From the NCBI RefSeq assembly GCF_002269385.1, contig NZ_CP022957.1, positions 3,153,001 to 3,217,000 on the forward strand: a DNA stretch of 64,000 bases, in the 5' to 3' direction. The position numbers were made by a program, and so were the translations under genes. The notes beneath the pieces are model-generated. The model was not told where the DNA came from. It searched no databases and saw nothing but the letters and a program-made list of their open reading frames with translations. Source of the DNA: Maribacter cobaltidurans. GTDB lineage: Bacteria; Bacteroidota; Bacteroidia; Flavobacteriales; Flavobacteriaceae. This document shows, one piece after another, positions 24,103 to 33,331 of this stretch (within the stretch, counting starts at the first letter, position 1; each line of letters begins with the position of its first letter).

Positions 24103-24660
24103 TCATAAGTTTAACAGTATCAAAAGCACTGCAGGTCCGTAAACTTTTCTTAATTCACGTAATCCAATTTTTAATCTCGATTTGATCGTTCCCAAAGGAA
24201 TGTCAAGCTCATCGCTAGCTTCCTGCTGGGTCATTCCCTGGAAAAACAAAGCGTCTAAAACGATTTGATATTTTTCCTCGATCTTATCCAGATGTTCTTG
24301 AACATCCATGAACTCAGGTCTAATACTTTCAACACCTAAATTATATACGTCAGAAACATCGATTTGGATTTCCTTATCCGATTTTGTATTAAGACTTCTT
24401 AATTTGTCTATGGCCGTGTTCCTAGTTATACGAAACAACCATGTGAAAAGCTTAGCCTTAGTTGGATCATAAGAATCTGCCTTTTTCCAGATTTTCACAA
24501 AACTTTCTTGTAGGACATCCTGGGCAAGTTCCTCATTTCTTAGGACCTTATTGGCAACTCCCAGAAGCGTATCCCCGTAATTGTCATACAATAGGGAAAT
24601 CGCTTTGTCATTTCGCTCCTGCAAAAGTTCAACAATATGTTTTTCAAGTAGTGCGCTCAT
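24103..24660 (-). CDS. ECF sigma factor, SigK-like
   Basis: This is a 185-residue alternative sigma factor paired with an RskA-type anti-sigma factor. Region 2 is visible as ISLLYDNYGDTLLGVANKVL, LAQDVLQESFVKIWKKADSY and KLFTWLFRITRNTAIDKLRS. Region 4 is MTQQEASDELDIPLGTIKSR. The order (sigma first, anti-sigma second, same strand) is the usual one for such pairs. An 80-base gap with a perfect hairpin and a repeated motif separates them. In other bacteria SigK/RskA systems respond to envelope or redox signals; which applies here is unknown. A candidate small RNA is transcribed away from it on the other strand. Confidence 0.93.
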   Translation of the reverse strand: MSALLEKHIVELLQERNDKAISLLYDNYGDTLLGVANKVLRNEELAQDVLQESFVKIWKKADSYDPTKAKLFTWLFRITRNTAIDKLRSLNTKSDKEIQIDVSDVYNLGVESIRPEFMDVQEHLDKIEEKYQIVLDALFFQGMTQQEASDELDIPLGTIKSRLKIGLRELRKVYGPAVLLILLNL

Positions 24661-24684
24661 AGCAAAGACAGGAACTTAATTTTT

Positions 24685-24713
24685 TTTGATGTAAAAGATC
24701 CAAGGTAGGTTTT
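24685..24713 (+). promoter_or_regulatory. Candidate plus-strand promoter in the sigK-murB gap
   Basis: TTTG (24685-24688), a 17-base spacer, then TAGGTTTT (24706-24713), matching the -7 consensus at 7 of... its five fixed positions except the last base. No plus-strand gene follows, only hairpins and a terminator. Confidence 0.35.
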
Positions 24714-24718
24714 CAGTC

Positions 24719-24870
24719 CGTATATCCATAAACGCTAATTTATAAAATTGATTGCTAAAGCGGCGTTATCTAAAAAATTATGTTATAAGTGAGCAGCTGG
24801 TAACTGCCACTTAGTTTTTGGTTAGTTTGGTTTGGTATAACCCCTGGGATTTTGTTCTAGGGGTTATTTT
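24719..24870 (+). ncRNA. Candidate small RNA between sigK and murB
   Basis: No protein gene lies on the plus strand here, yet a promoter-like pair is followed by three structured elements. The first is AACGC / GCGTT enclosing a short AT hairpin. The second is a stem 24787-24796 with 24804-24812 (one bulged A) followed by TTTTT. The third is a 9-bp stem (ATAACCCCT / AGGGGTTAT, 24837-24845 with 24859-24867) followed by TTTATTA. The third lies partly in the 3' end of murB on the opposite strand. A transcript of roughly 150 bases is inferred. I do not recognise a known RNA family. Confidence 0.35.
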
Positions 24871-24872
24871 AT
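24837..24872 (+). terminator. Terminator-like hairpin overlapping the murB stop codon
   Basis: The stem ATAACCCCT / AGGGGTTAT has a 13-base loop, then TTTATTA on the plus strand. The right arm includes the murB stop codon of the minus strand. It lacks a T-run in the minus direction, so it fits a plus-strand transcript better than murB. Confidence 0.55.
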
Positions 24873-25880
24873 TAGATTAACTTCGGGTTGAATGGTTATG
24901 CCGAATTCAGACTTTACATCTTCAATAATTTTATGGGCCAAATTTAAAATATCAAGCCCTTTAGCATTGCCATAATTCACCAAAACCAACGCCTGCTTCT
25001 TGTGTACCCCGGCATCCCCGAATCGTTTGCCCTTATAGCCACTTTGTTCAATAAGCCAACCTGCAGGAATTTTATATTCTTCCTCGGAAACCTTATAAAA
25101 GGGAGCTTCTGGGTTTTTGGCAATAAAACTGTCAAATGCGATTTTGGATATCACCGGATTCTTAAAAAAGCTTCCGCTATTTCCCAATTCCTTTGGATTG
25201 GGCAATTTGCTGTTTCTAATATTTATTACAGCGTTTGATACCTGCTTTATGCTAGGATTTATAATGTTGCTTTTTTTAAGTTCTTCTTCAATGGCACCAT
25301 AGCTAGTATTGATTGCATGATTGTTTTTTGTCAGTTTTAGGATTACCGAAGTAATGACGTATTTATCTTTTCCTTCATTTTTAAAAAAGGAATCCCTGTA
25401 CCCAAATTTGCACTCTTCCTTTGTAAAATACATCAGGTTTTGATCACTCCTGCGAACGGCCTCGCAACCCACAAATACATCTTTCAACTCTACGCCATAG
25501 GCCCCGATATTCTGAATGGGTGCGGTACCCGTATTCCCTGGTATCAAGGACATATTTTCAAGACCTCCAAAATTATTTTCAAGGGTCCATAATACCATTT
25601 CATGCCAGTTTTCACCGGCCATCACCTTAATTTCTACAAAGTCCTCATCCTCATTTTGAATATGAATCCCTTTTAAATTAACATGGATGACCAGGGCATC
25701 TATATCCTTTGTAATTAACATATTACTGCCACCACCCAGAATAAATTTATCTGGATATGTGTCATCGGCTAGAATGTCCTGGAGGTCTTGGACCAAGTTT
25801 ATTTCAACAAAGAACTTGGCTTTGGCATCAATTCCAAAAGTATTGTAGTTCCTCAGGGAAAAATCCTTAAACACCTCCAT
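24864..25880 (-). CDS. murB: UDP-N-acetylmuramate dehydrogenase
   Basis: MurB is a cytosolic FAD enzyme that reduces UDP-GlcNAc-enolpyruvate to UDP-MurNAc in peptidoglycan synthesis. The FAD-binding part shows LRNYNTFGIDAKAKFFVEI, LGGGSNMLIT and SLIPGNTGTAPIQNIGAYGVE. The catalytic Ser is in ELGNSGSFFKNPV and the final Glu in IQPEVNLI. The GYRDS motif and the 338-residue length indicate the E. coli-type (type I) enzyme. The ATG overlaps the stop of the upstream aminotransferase gene by one base, so the two form an operon. The 3' end lies in a terminator-like hairpin that fits the other strand. Confidence 0.96.
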   Translation of the reverse strand: MEVFKDFSLRNYNTFGIDAKAKFFVEINLVQDLQDILADDTYPDKFILGGGSNMLITKDIDALVIHVNLKGIHIQNEDEDFVEIKVMAGENWHEMVLWTLENNFGGLENMSLIPGNTGTAPIQNIGAYGVELKDVFVGCEAVRRSDQNLMYFTKEECKFGYRDSFFKNEGKDKYVITSVILKLTKNNHAINTSYGAIEEELKKSNIINPSIKQVSNAVINIRNSKLPNPKELGNSGSFFKNPVISKIAFDSFIAKNPEAPFYKVSEEEYKIPAGWLIEQSGYKGKRFGDAGVHKKQALVLVNYGNAKGLDILNLAHKIIEDVKSEFGITIQPEVNLIK

Positions 25881-27070
25881 TAACCTATATACGTTTTTAG
25901 AGCTTCACCCAAAATATGAACGGCCCTTTTCAAGGTGGGTTGGTCAAGTACATAAGCAATCCTGATTTGATTTTTGCCCAATCCTTCTGTGGCATAAAAT
26001 CCAGCGGCAGGCGCAACCATGACCGTTTCATTGTTTACTCTAAAATCTTCTAAAAGCCATTGTGCAAAATCGTCCGCATCCTCAATGGGCAATTCTGCGA
26101 TACAATAAAACGCTCCTTGTGGTTTGGCGACTTTAACGCCTTCCAACTTTTCTAGTTCGGCTATTAAAAGATTTCTTCTGGCCACGTATTCCGTCTTTAC
26201 TTCATCGAAATAACTCTGAGGTGTATCCAAGGCCGCCTCACTTGCTATTTGGGCATAGGTAGGTGGGGAGAGCCTTGCTTGGGCAAATTTAATGGCAGTG
26301 GAGATTACCTCTTTGTTTTTTGATACCAAGAAGCCAATTCTGGCCCCGCACATGCTATATCGTTTAGAAACCGAGTCCACAATTATTCCATTATTTGTCA
26401 AGGATTCTTCCTGTAAAATGGAATAATGTTCCTTATTATCATATACAAATTCCCTATATACTTCATCGGCAATAAGAAACAAATCATGTTTCAGAACGAT
26501 TTGGGCTAGTTTTTTAATTTCTTCCTTGCTGTACAGATATCCCGTAGGGTTACCCGGATTACAGATGAGAATTGCCTTTGTTTTAGGGGTAATCAGCTTC
26601 TCGAAATCCTCTATAGGAGGTAACGCAAAATTATTTTCAATTTTAGATACAACCGGAATAACCTTTATGCCACTTGCCGTAGCAAAACCGTTATAGTTGG
26701 CATAAAAGGGTTCTGGAATAATAATTTCATCATCACTATCAGCTATACTTCCCATGGCAAATGAAAGCGCTTCGGAACCGCCTGTGGTAACTATGATATC
26801 ATCAGCGGTGACCTCGATTTGATTTTTATGGTAATATGCTGCTATTTTTTCCCTATAACTTTCAGAGCCTTCGGTTCTGCTATATTCCAAAACATTCAAC
26901 TGATTGTTTTTAACCGCATCCAATGCAATTTGGGGCGTCTTAATATCAGGTTGGCCTATATTGAGGTGGATTACTTTTGCACCGTTTTTTTTGGCACTTT
27001 CAGCGAAGGGGACCAATTTTCTAATAGGGGATTGAGGCATTGCAAGCCCTTTCTGGGAAATCTTAGGCAT
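25880..27070 (-). CDS. PLP-dependent aminotransferase, class I/II
   Basis: This is a fold-type I aminotransferase of 396 residues from the ATG at 27070; a TTG eight codons upstream is less likely because the family starts near MPKISQKG. It resembles aspartate or branched aromatic aminotransferases. Visible motifs are HLNIGQPDIKTP, ILICNPGNPTGYLYSKEEI (substrate and PLP contacts), FLIADEVYREFVYD and the Schiff-base lysine in DSVSKRYSMCGARIGF. The C-terminal arginine for the alpha-carboxylate is in QIRIAYVLDQ. It is the first gene of an operon with murB, with a one-base overlap. The exact amino acid substrate is unclear. Confidence 0.9.
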   Translation of the reverse strand: MPKISQKGLAMPQSPIRKLVPFAESAKKNGAKVIHLNIGQPDIKTPQIALDAVKNNQLNVLEYSRTEGSESYREKIAAYYHKNQIEVTADDIIVTTGGSEALSFAMGSIADSDDEIIIPEPFYANYNGFATASGIKVIPVVSKIENNFALPPIEDFEKLITPKTKAILICNPGNPTGYLYSKEEIKKLAQIVLKHDLFLIADEVYREFVYDNKEHYSILQEESLTNNGIIVDSVSKRYSMCGARIGFLVSKNKEVISTAIKFAQARLSPPTYAQIASEAALDTPQSYFDEVKTEYVARRNLLIAELEKLEGVKVAKPQGAFYCIAELPIEDADDFAQWLLEDFRVNNETVMVAPAAGFYATEGLGKNQIRIAYVLDQPTLKRAVHILGEALKTYIG

Positions 27071-27222
27071 AAGATAAGGATTACTTTTTCGCAAAAGTGG
27101 TAAATGATTGGGGAACCTACAATATCTGAACGTTTTATTTGTGATTTTTTAGGAATGTTAAAATACACCGAACAAAAGAAAAAAATTGTATCTTGAAGAG
27201 TGTCAATCAATTGGAAAAGAAC

Positions 27223-28554
27223 ATGTTAAAAAGATTCTTGCCTTATTTTCTGCTCTCACTGCTTTTATTACCTTTTTTATGCAGTGCACAGGGATATACA
27301 CTTCCCAAGAATCAAGAATTTGAGAAAATCAGGTTTCAGCTAATTAATAATTTAATTGTAGTTCCCATTGAGGTTAATGGAACCAAGTTGTCCTTTGTTT
27401 TGGATTCAGGTGTTGGTACGCCAATATTGTTCAATCTGGCCAATCAAGATTCTTTGGAATTAAAGAATGTATCGGAAATTACCATCAATGGACTGGGTGA
27501 AGGGGAATCGATTAGTGCATTAAAATCCAAGGGTAATTATTTTAAATTGGGAAATATTCAAAGTTTTTCCCAGAAATTGTACGTGGTGATGGATGCGGGC
27601 ATCAATTTTTCCCCAAGTTTGGGTATTCCCATACATGGAATTATTGGTTACGATTTGTTTAGGGATTTCATTGTGGATATTAATTATGCCAGTAGTTCCA
27701 TAAAGTTTTATCACCCAGATTCTGGGGGTCCCAAATTAGGTAAACGCTATGAAACACTTCAGGTAGATGTTATAAATAGAAAGGCCTATTTGGATGCGAG
27801 TGTTTCTTTAAGGGGTGAGGAGGATATAGATGTAAAAATGTTACTGGATACTGGTAGTAGCGATGCTGTCTGGCTTTTTGAGGATGAAAGGATACAGCTG
27901 CCAAAAGAATATTATGAAGATTATTTAGGGAAGGGGCTCGCAGGTGACATATACGGCAAAAGAACCAAGATAGACGGACTAAGGATTGGAGGTTTCAATG
28001 TAGAGGATGCAAAGGCTGCGTTCCCCGATATGCTAACTTTTAGTACAATTAAGAATTTGGGCAATAGAAATGGTAGTTTAGGTGGTGAAATCTTAAAGCG
28101 ATTTAATATTGTTTTCGATTATCCAAATGAAAAAATAAGTATTAGAAGAAATGGAAATTTTAGAAAACCGTTTCATTATAACGTAAGTGGTATCGATTTA
28201 CAGCATGCTGGGGTAAGATACGTTTCAGAAAGGATAGCAAGTTTCAACGGAGTCGTTCAAAAAAGTGAACGGTCATATGGAAACGTCCAAATTTTATTGG
28301 AGGGCGCTACACGTTTGAGTTTGGTTCCAGAAATTATTGTATCAGGTATAAGAGCAGGTAGTCCCGCGCATTCTGCCGGTTTAAAGGAGGGCGATATCAT
28401 TTTAGCCGTAAACGGTAAAAGAATACATCGTTATAAAATCCAGGAAATAATGGAAATGCTAAATGAAAAGCAAGGCAAGCGTGTGAAGGTTTTGGTAGAA
28501 AGATCGAATAACAACCTTTTGTTCAGTTTTATACTGAAAGATTTATTCAAATAA
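27223..28554 (+). CDS. Secreted aspartyl protease-like protein with PDZ domain
   Basis: This is a 443-residue exported protein. A signal peptide ends near FLCSAQ. Two retropepsin-like halves follow, each with a catalytic-type Asp motif: LSFVLDSGVGTP in the first and KMLLDTGSSDAVW in the second, with IHGIIGYDLF and LGGEILKRFN as the matching flap-end motifs. A PDZ domain closes the protein (IRAGSPAHSAGLKEGDIILAVNGKRI). This gives a two-lobed pepsin-like active site in one chain plus a peptide-binding module. I prefer the ATG at 27223 over a TTG 30 bases upstream. The gene is alone between divergent and convergent genes and ends at a bidirectional terminator. Proteolytic activity is inferred, not shown. 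Confidence 0.85.
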   Translation: MLKRFLPYFLLSLLLLPFLCSAQGYTLPKNQEFEKIRFQLINNLIVVPIEVNGTKLSFVLDSGVGTPILFNLANQDSLELKNVSEITINGLGEGESISALKSKGNYFKLGNIQSFSQKLYVVMDAGINFSPSLGIPIHGIIGYDLFRDFIVDINYASSSIKFYHPDSGGPKLGKRYETLQVDVINRKAYLDASVSLRGEEDIDVKMLLDTGSSDAVWLFEDERIQLPKEYYEDYLGKGLAGDIYGKRTKIDGLRIGGFNVEDAKAAFPDMLTFSTIKNLGNRNGSLGGEILKRFNIVFDYPNEKISIRRNGNFRKPFHYNVSGIDLQHAGVRYVSERIASFNGVVQKSERSYGNVQILLEGATRLSLVPEIIVSGIRAGSPAHSAGLKEGDIILAVNGKRIHRYKIQEIMEMLNEKQGKRVKVLVERSNNNLLFSFILKDLFK

Positions 28555-28579
28555 AAAACCCTCTAAAAAGAGGGTTTTT
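28554..28579. terminator. Bidirectional intrinsic terminator
   Basis: The stem CCCTCT / AGAGGG (28559-28564, 28569-28574) has an AAAA loop, with an A-run on the left and a T-run on the right. It serves the PDZ protease gene on the plus strand and the DUF1573 gene on the minus strand. Confidence 0.9.
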
Positions 28580-28599
28580 ATTATTTTATGAGCGACCTT

Positions 28600-28992
28600 T
28601 TATTTGGTCCCACTGGAAGCTTTTACTTCTCCCTTAATTTTTAAAATTTTTGTCGGTGTATCTGCATTTGATGTCACCGTAATCGCTTTTCTTATAGGAC
28701 CAACGCGATTGGTATCATATTTTACCTGAATCTCACCAGTTTTTCCTGGCATGATCGGATCTTCCGGTTTTTTAGGAATGGTACATCCACAACTTGAACG
28801 TACATCGCTAATGATCAAAGGGGCACTACCCGTATTCGTAAACTCAAATACACGGATACCGTCTGAACCTTTATCAATTTCACCGTAATCCACAGTCTCT
28901 GACTTAAACTCAATTTTTGCGGCACTATCCTGGGCTTTAAGGCTTAATCCAAGTAATCCGACAAATAATACAAGTACAATTTTTTTCATCAT
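28600..28992 (-). CDS. DUF1573 domain-containing secreted protein
   Basis: This is a 130-residue exported protein. A signal peptide ends near SLKAQ (about residue 20). The rest is one immunoglobulin-like DUF1573 domain with the typical FEFTNTGSAPLIISDVRSSC and CGCTIPKKPEDPIMPGKTGEI, ending in VTSNADTPTKILKIKGEV. The paired cysteines in SCGCT are a hallmark of the family in Bacteroidota. The function is unknown; the domain is thought to help surface or periplasmic attachment. It has an excellent promoter (29013-29043, minus strand) placed back-to-back with the valS promoter. Confidence 0.9.
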   Translation of the reverse strand: MMKKIVLVLFVGLLGLSLKAQDSAAKIEFKSETVDYGEIDKGSDGIRVFEFTNTGSAPLIISDVRSSCGCTIPKKPEDPIMPGKTGEIQVKYDTNRVGPIRKAITVTSNADTPTKILKIKGEVKASSGTK

Positions 28993-29012
28993 TTTTAATT
29001 TAGGATGAACTT

Positions 29013-29043
29013 CAAAATTAATTCTTTTCAGAACAACTCCAAA
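29013..29043 (-). promoter_or_regulatory. Promoter of the DUF1573 gene
   Basis: On the minus strand: TTTG (29043-29040), a 19-base spacer, then TAATTTTG (29020-29013). It is a full match to the Bacteroidota consensus, 20 bases before the ATG. Confidence 0.85.
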
Positions 29044-29048
29044 ATCCT

Positions 29049-29078
29049 TTTGTTATACTCTAACGTTACTTATTTTTG
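29049..29078 (+). promoter_or_regulatory. Promoter of valS
   Basis: TTTG (29049-29052), an 18-base spacer, then TATTTTTG (29071-29078), a full consensus match. It predicts a leader of about 100 bases before the valS ATG. Only five bases separate it from the divergent DUF1573 promoter. Confidence 0.85.
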
Positions 29079-29099
29079 TTTCGTATTTAATTCGAGAAA

Positions 29100-29143
29100 A
29101 AAACGGTAAGGATATATGAAATATCTAATCCGTTTTGTTTTTT
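29100..29143 (+). promoter_or_regulatory. Terminator-like hairpin in the valS leader (possible attenuator)
   Basis: AAAACGG (29100-29106) pairs with CCGTTTT (29130-29136), and inside it GATAT pairs with ATATC. The outer stem is followed by G and six T residues (29138-29143). It lies between the valS promoter and the start codon, where an early terminator could control valS. Confidence 0.45.
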
Positions 29144-29185
29144 CTCCAATTTATCCGATTACTTATTTCAAAAACTATTCCAAAA

Positions 29186-31816
29186 ATGGAAATTCCTTCT
29201 AAATATGAGCCACATCAGGTAGAAAAGCGATGGTATGACTACTGGATGCAGAACAACTACTTTCATTCCAAACCAGATGACAGGGAACCTTATACCATTG
29301 TAATACCTCCTCCTAACGTAACAGGTGTACTGCATATGGGGCATATGCTGAACAATACCATTCAGGATGTATTAATCAGAAGGGCGCGTTTGAAAGGTAA
29401 AAATGCATGTTGGGTCCCGGGAACGGATCATGCCTCCATAGCAACCGAAGCGAAGGTCGTGGCAAAACTTAAGGAACAGGGAATAAATAAAAATAAAATT
29501 TCTCGTGAGGAATTTCTTGAACATGCTTGGGATTGGACCCATGAGTATGGAGGGGTTATTTTGGAACAACTTAAAAAACTGGGTTGCTCCTGCGACTGGG
29601 ATCGAACAGCCTTTACCATGGATAAGGAGCGCTATGAAAGCGTTATCAAGGTATTCGTAGACCTTTATGAGAAAGGCCTTATTTATCGAGGTTACAGAAT
29701 GGTCAATTGGGACCCTGAGGCCAAGACCACTTTATCCGATGAAGAGGTAATTTACGAAGAGAAGCAGGGCTTATTATATTATTTGGAATACCCTATTGAG
29801 GGTTCAGATGAAAAGGTAACGATTGCAACCACCAGACCGGAAACCATCCTTGGGGATACGGCCATCTGCATCAATCCAAATGATGAAAGATACAATCATT
29901 TGAAAGGTAAAAAGGCGATAGTTCCCCTTTGTAATAGGGTTGTTCCCATCATTGAGGATGAATATGTAGATATTGAATTTGGAACCGGTTGTTTAAAGGT
30001 GACGCCTGCCCATGATGTCAATGACAAAGCTTTGGGGGAAAAACATGATTTGGAAACCGTTGATATTTTCAACGATGATGCCACGCTAAATTCCTATGGG
30101 TTACACTATCAGGGAAAGGACCGTTTTGTAGTAAGAAAGGAAATTTCAAAAGAACTGGAAGAAAAAGGTTTTCTGGTGAAGACTGAACAACACCTCAATA
30201 AAGTGGGGACTTCGGAAAGAACGAAGGCGGTTATAGAGCCTAGATTATCGGATCAATGGTTCCTAAAAATGGAAGATTTGGTAAAACCTGCCATTAAGGC
30301 AGTTTTGGACTCCGACGATATTAAGTTTTTCCCTAAAAGGTTCGATAATACCTACCGTCATTGGATGGAGAACATTAGGGATTGGAATATTTCCCGTCAA
30401 CTGTGGTGGGGACAACGAATACCTGCTTTTTACTATGGGGACGGCCAGGATGATTTTGTGGTGGCAAAAAATGAGGAAGAGGCCCTTGAATTGGCAAAGG
30501 CAAAATCTCAAAATGATAATCTCACCAAGGAAGATTTAAGACAGGATGAAGATGTATTGGATACATGGTTCTCTTCTTGGTTATGGCCCATAAGTGTATT
30601 TAATGGGATTTTGGAGCCAGATAATACAGAGGTCAATTATTATTATCCAACCAATGACCTGGTAACTGGACCCGATATCATTTTCTTTTGGGTGGCGAGG
30701 ATGATTATTGCGGGATATGAATATAGGGATGAAAGACCCTTTGAAAATGTTTATTTTACAGGATTGGTTCGTGATAAGCAGCGAAGAAAAATGTCCAAAT
30801 CACTAGGAAATTCTCCCGATGCGCTAAAACTTATCGATGAATACGGAGCTGATGGTGTAAGGGTAGGACTTTTATTAAGTTCTGCAGCGGGCAATGATTT
30901 AATGTTCGATGAGGACCTATGTCAACAAGGAAAGAATTTTGCGAATAAAATATGGAATGGTTTTCGACTTTTGAAAGGTTGGGAAGTTGTGGATATTCCA
31001 CAACCAGAAGCCTCCAAAATGGGTGTCGATTGGTATAAGGCCAAGTTTAATCGTACTCTTAGTGAAATTGAGGACCATTTTAGCAAGTATCGAATTTCCG
31101 ATGCGTTAATGGCCATTTATAAATTGGTTTGGGACGATTACAGTTCTTGGCTGTTGGAAATTATCAAACCAGCCTACCAGCAGCCCATTGATAGAAAAAC
31201 CTTTGATGAGGTCATACATATCTTTGAACAGAACTTAAAATTATTACATCCGTTTATGCCATTTTTGACCGAGGAAGTCTGGCAACATATTGCCGAACGT
31301 GATTCTTCTCAAGCTTTGATCGTTTCGGAATGGCCCCGGAAATTTGAGGCGAATGATCAGCTCATCATGAAATTTGAGTTTGCTTCCGAGGTCGTGGCAG
31401 GTATTAGAACCATCAGAAAGGAAAAAAATATTCCAATGAAAGAACCTTTGGAACTTTCAATTTTAGATGAGGAAAATGAAGGGCCGGACTGGGATTCAAT
31501 AATATCCAAATTGACCAATCTTTCCTCCATTTCTTATGTAGAGGGTGCTGTAGAAGGTGCGCTTTCCTATAGAGTAAAATCCAATGAATATTTTATTCCA
31601 ATCAGTGGGGCAATCGATGTGGATGCTGAAAAGGCCAAAATTGAGGAAGAATTAAAATATACAAAGGGGTTTTTGAATTCGGTTCAAAAGAAGCTTTCCA
31701 ACGAACGTTTTGTGAACAATGCACCTGAAAAAGTAATCGAAATGGAACGAAAAAAGCAAGCCGATGCCGAGGCGAAAATCGAGACCTTGGAAAAGAGCTT
31801 GTCCAACTTGAAATAG
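29186..31816 (+). CDS. valS: Valine--tRNA ligase
   Basis: ValS charges tRNA-Val with valine and edits mischarged threonine. This class I enzyme of 876 residues shows the HIGH-type motif in [13 protein letters not shown] (residues about 45-57) and the KMSKS motif in [15 protein letters not shown] near residue 535. The CP1 editing region begins with [15 protein letters not shown]. The anticodon-binding helical domain and the C-terminal coiled coil typical of ValS (about the last 60 residues, [20 protein letters not shown]) are complete. The ATG at 29186 fits the family start [13 protein letters not shown]; a TTG upstream at 29135 lies in the hairpin T-run. A strong promoter and a terminator-like leader hairpin precede it. 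Confidence 0.97.
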   Translation: MEIPSKYEPHQVEKRWYDYWMQNNYFHSKPDDREPYTIVIPPPNVTGVLHMGHMLNNTIQDVLIRRARLKGKNACWVPGTDHASIATEAKVVAKLKEQGINKNKISREEFLEHAWDWTHEYGGVILEQLKKLGCSCDWDRTAFTMDKERYESVIKVFVDLYEKGLIYRGYRMVNWDPEAKTTLSDEEVIYEEKQGLLYYLEYPIEGSDEKVTIATTRPETILGDTAICINPNDERYNHLKGKKAIVPLCNRVVPIIEDEYVDIEFGTGCLKVTPAHDVNDKALGEKHDLETVDIFNDDATLNSYGLHYQGKDRFVVRKEISKELEEKGFLVKTEQHLNKVGTSERTKAVIEPRLSDQWFLKMEDLVKPAIKAVLDSDDIKFFPKRFDNTYRHWMENIRDWNISRQLWWGQRIPAFYYGDGQDDFVVAKNEEEALELAKAKSQNDNLTKEDLRQDEDVLDTWFSSWLWPISVFNGILEPDNTEVNYYYPTNDLVTGPDIIFFWVARMIIAGYEYRDERPFENVYFTGLVRDKQRRKMSKSLGNSPDALKLIDEYGADGVRVGLLLSSAAGNDLMFDEDLCQQGKNFANKIWNGFRLLKGWEVVDIPQPEASKMGVDWYKAKFNRTLSEIEDHFSKYRISDALMAIYKLVWDDYSSWLLEIIKPAYQQPIDRKTFDEVIHIFEQNLKLLHPFMPFLTEEVWQHIAERDSSQALIVSEWPRKFEANDQLIMKFEFASEVVAGIRTIRKEKNIPMKEPLELSILDEENEGPDWDSIISKLTNLSSISYVEGAVEGALSYRVKSNEYFIPISGAIDVDAEKAKIEEELKYTKGFLNSVQKKLSNERFVNNAPEKVIEMERKKQADAEAKIETLEKSLSNLK

Positions 31817-31903
31817 GCAATAGGTCTCAATCCATTCAAATGGGTTAATAATCATAGTGTTAAAGGAAATATATTGATTTAAAATCGACTAATTTCCTTC
31901 TGA

Positions 31904-32089
<186 letters not shown>

Positions 32090-32211
32090 ATTAACTGTTT
32101 TTAAGTATTATAAACCAATTCTTAACCTAGGATTGGTTTTTTGTTTTGGTAACATTCCTTAATGGAATGTAAGCGTATTATTTCTTATATTTAGGATAAA
32201 TCAAGTTGATT

Positions 32212-32802
32212 ATGAAGAATTTATTTTTACTACTAGTACTTAGTTCTTTTGCAGGGTCATTTGCCCAGGGCGAAAAAGGAAAAATATTACCTAAAGAAAT
32301 CCAAATAAAAACGGCATTATTACCAGTTCCTGAGGCTGACAGTAGCGATACAATGGTATATGGATATAACGCAGATGGGGATTTCGTAGTCCTTCGGGAA
32401 GGGACAAGCAATTTAGTTTGTCTTTCCGATGATCCTAACAGGGAAGGAATAAGCGTCTCATGCTATTCGAAAAAACTGGAACCTTTCATGAAACGGGGTA
32501 GGGAGCTCAGGGCCCAAGGAAAGGATGTAATGGAGATTCGCAAGATTAGGGGGGATGAGGTATCCCAGGGTACATTGGATATGCCCAAAGAACCTAGTAT
32601 GATGTATGTCTATTATGGTTCCGATGAGGATTATGACAGTTCCACCGGGGATTTGGCAAACGGAAAATTTAGATATGTTATTTATATTCCTTTTGCGACT
32701 ACGGAATCTACGGGATTGCCGGATAAGCCACATGCAAAGGGAATGCCTTGGCTCATGGATCCCGGTACCCATAGGGCCCATATTATGGTAGGGCCAAACT
32801 AG
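32212..32802 (+). CDS. Secreted protein of unknown function
   Basis: This is a 196-residue exported protein. A signal peptide ends near FAGSFAQ (about residue 18). The mature part shows KTALLPVPEADSSDTMVYGY, two cysteines in NLVCLSDDPNREGISVSCYS and a late FATTESTGLPDKPHAKGMPW motif, followed by MDPGTHRAHIMVGPN. His and Asp in the last motif look metal- or substrate-binding, but I cannot name the family. I use the ATG at 32212 rather than a TTG six bases earlier. A -7-like box (TATATTTA, 32186-32193) precedes it. It converges with the DoxX-like gene, leaving only 9 bases between them. Confidence 0.7.
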   Translation: MKNLFLLLVLSSFAGSFAQGEKGKILPKEIQIKTALLPVPEADSSDTMVYGYNADGDFVVLREGTSNLVCLSDDPNREGISVSCYSKKLEPFMKRGRELRAQGKDVMEIRKIRGDEVSQGTLDMPKEPSMMYVYYGSDEDYDSSTGDLANGKFRYVIYIPFATTESTGLPDKPHAKGMPWLMDPGTHRAHIMVGPN

Positions 32803-32811
32803 GTATTGATG

Positions 32812-33306
32812 TTATTTTGTCCAACGAAGCCTAAATAGCTTATTAAAACCTAACGTTGGCGCTGCAGCAGTCTTTTCCTTTTCTTTATTTGCTACACTTG
32901 TCGGTATTGTTTCTAGCCATAGAACGCCCAAAGCTCCAAGAATAATAAGGTTTTTTATAATATACTGGCCCACTAAGGTCAATGAAAATATGTTGTCGTT
33001 AAAAATTAATTCCGGAAAAAAATAGAGAGGAGTGAAGGTTAGGAACATGTGAACGGTTGCAATCCTTATGGACCATCTTTTATGAAAGTTTAAGAGAAAA
33101 CAAATTCCTACCGCTGTTTCCCATAGCGCTAACAAGATTATTGCAATATTGGACGGTATTAAGAAATGGGTTAGTTCGTTTATGGTATTCGTTGCCAGTT
33201 CTTCTGCAGGGCTTACGTTGGGAAAGAATTTTAGGGCTCCAAACCATAAGTAAACCAGACCAATGGATATTTGTAAATAACGGTTTTTAATGTTTTGCAA
33301 GTTCAT
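32812..33306 (-). CDS. DoxX-like membrane protein
   Basis: This is a 164-residue integral membrane protein with four hydrophobic helices (near residues 12-27, 50-72, 80-100 and 108-130) and a polar C-terminal tail. The N-terminal ISIGLVYLWFGALKFFP and the later FSLTLVGQYIIKNLIILGAL match the DoxX/DUF417-like quinone-associated family. Relatives include subunits of thiosulfate:quinone oxidoreductase and many proteins of unknown role. It lies 25 bases downstream of the outer-membrane protein gene on the same strand, so both may be co-transcribed. The precise function is unknown. Confidence 0.8.
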   Translation of the reverse strand: MNLQNIKNRYLQISIGLVYLWFGALKFFPNVSPAEELATNTINELTHFLIPSNIAIILLALWETAVGICFLLNFHKRWSIRIATVHMFLTFTPLYFFPELIFNDNIFSLTLVGQYIIKNLIILGALGVLWLETIPTSVANKEKEKTAAAPTLGFNKLFRLRWTK

Positions 33307-33331
33307 TTGGTTTTGTATTTATAGTGAATTT

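Noticed and set aside
31652-31855. Minus-strand frames over the end of valS
   Set aside because: They are antisense to the ValS coiled-coil tail and show no start signal.
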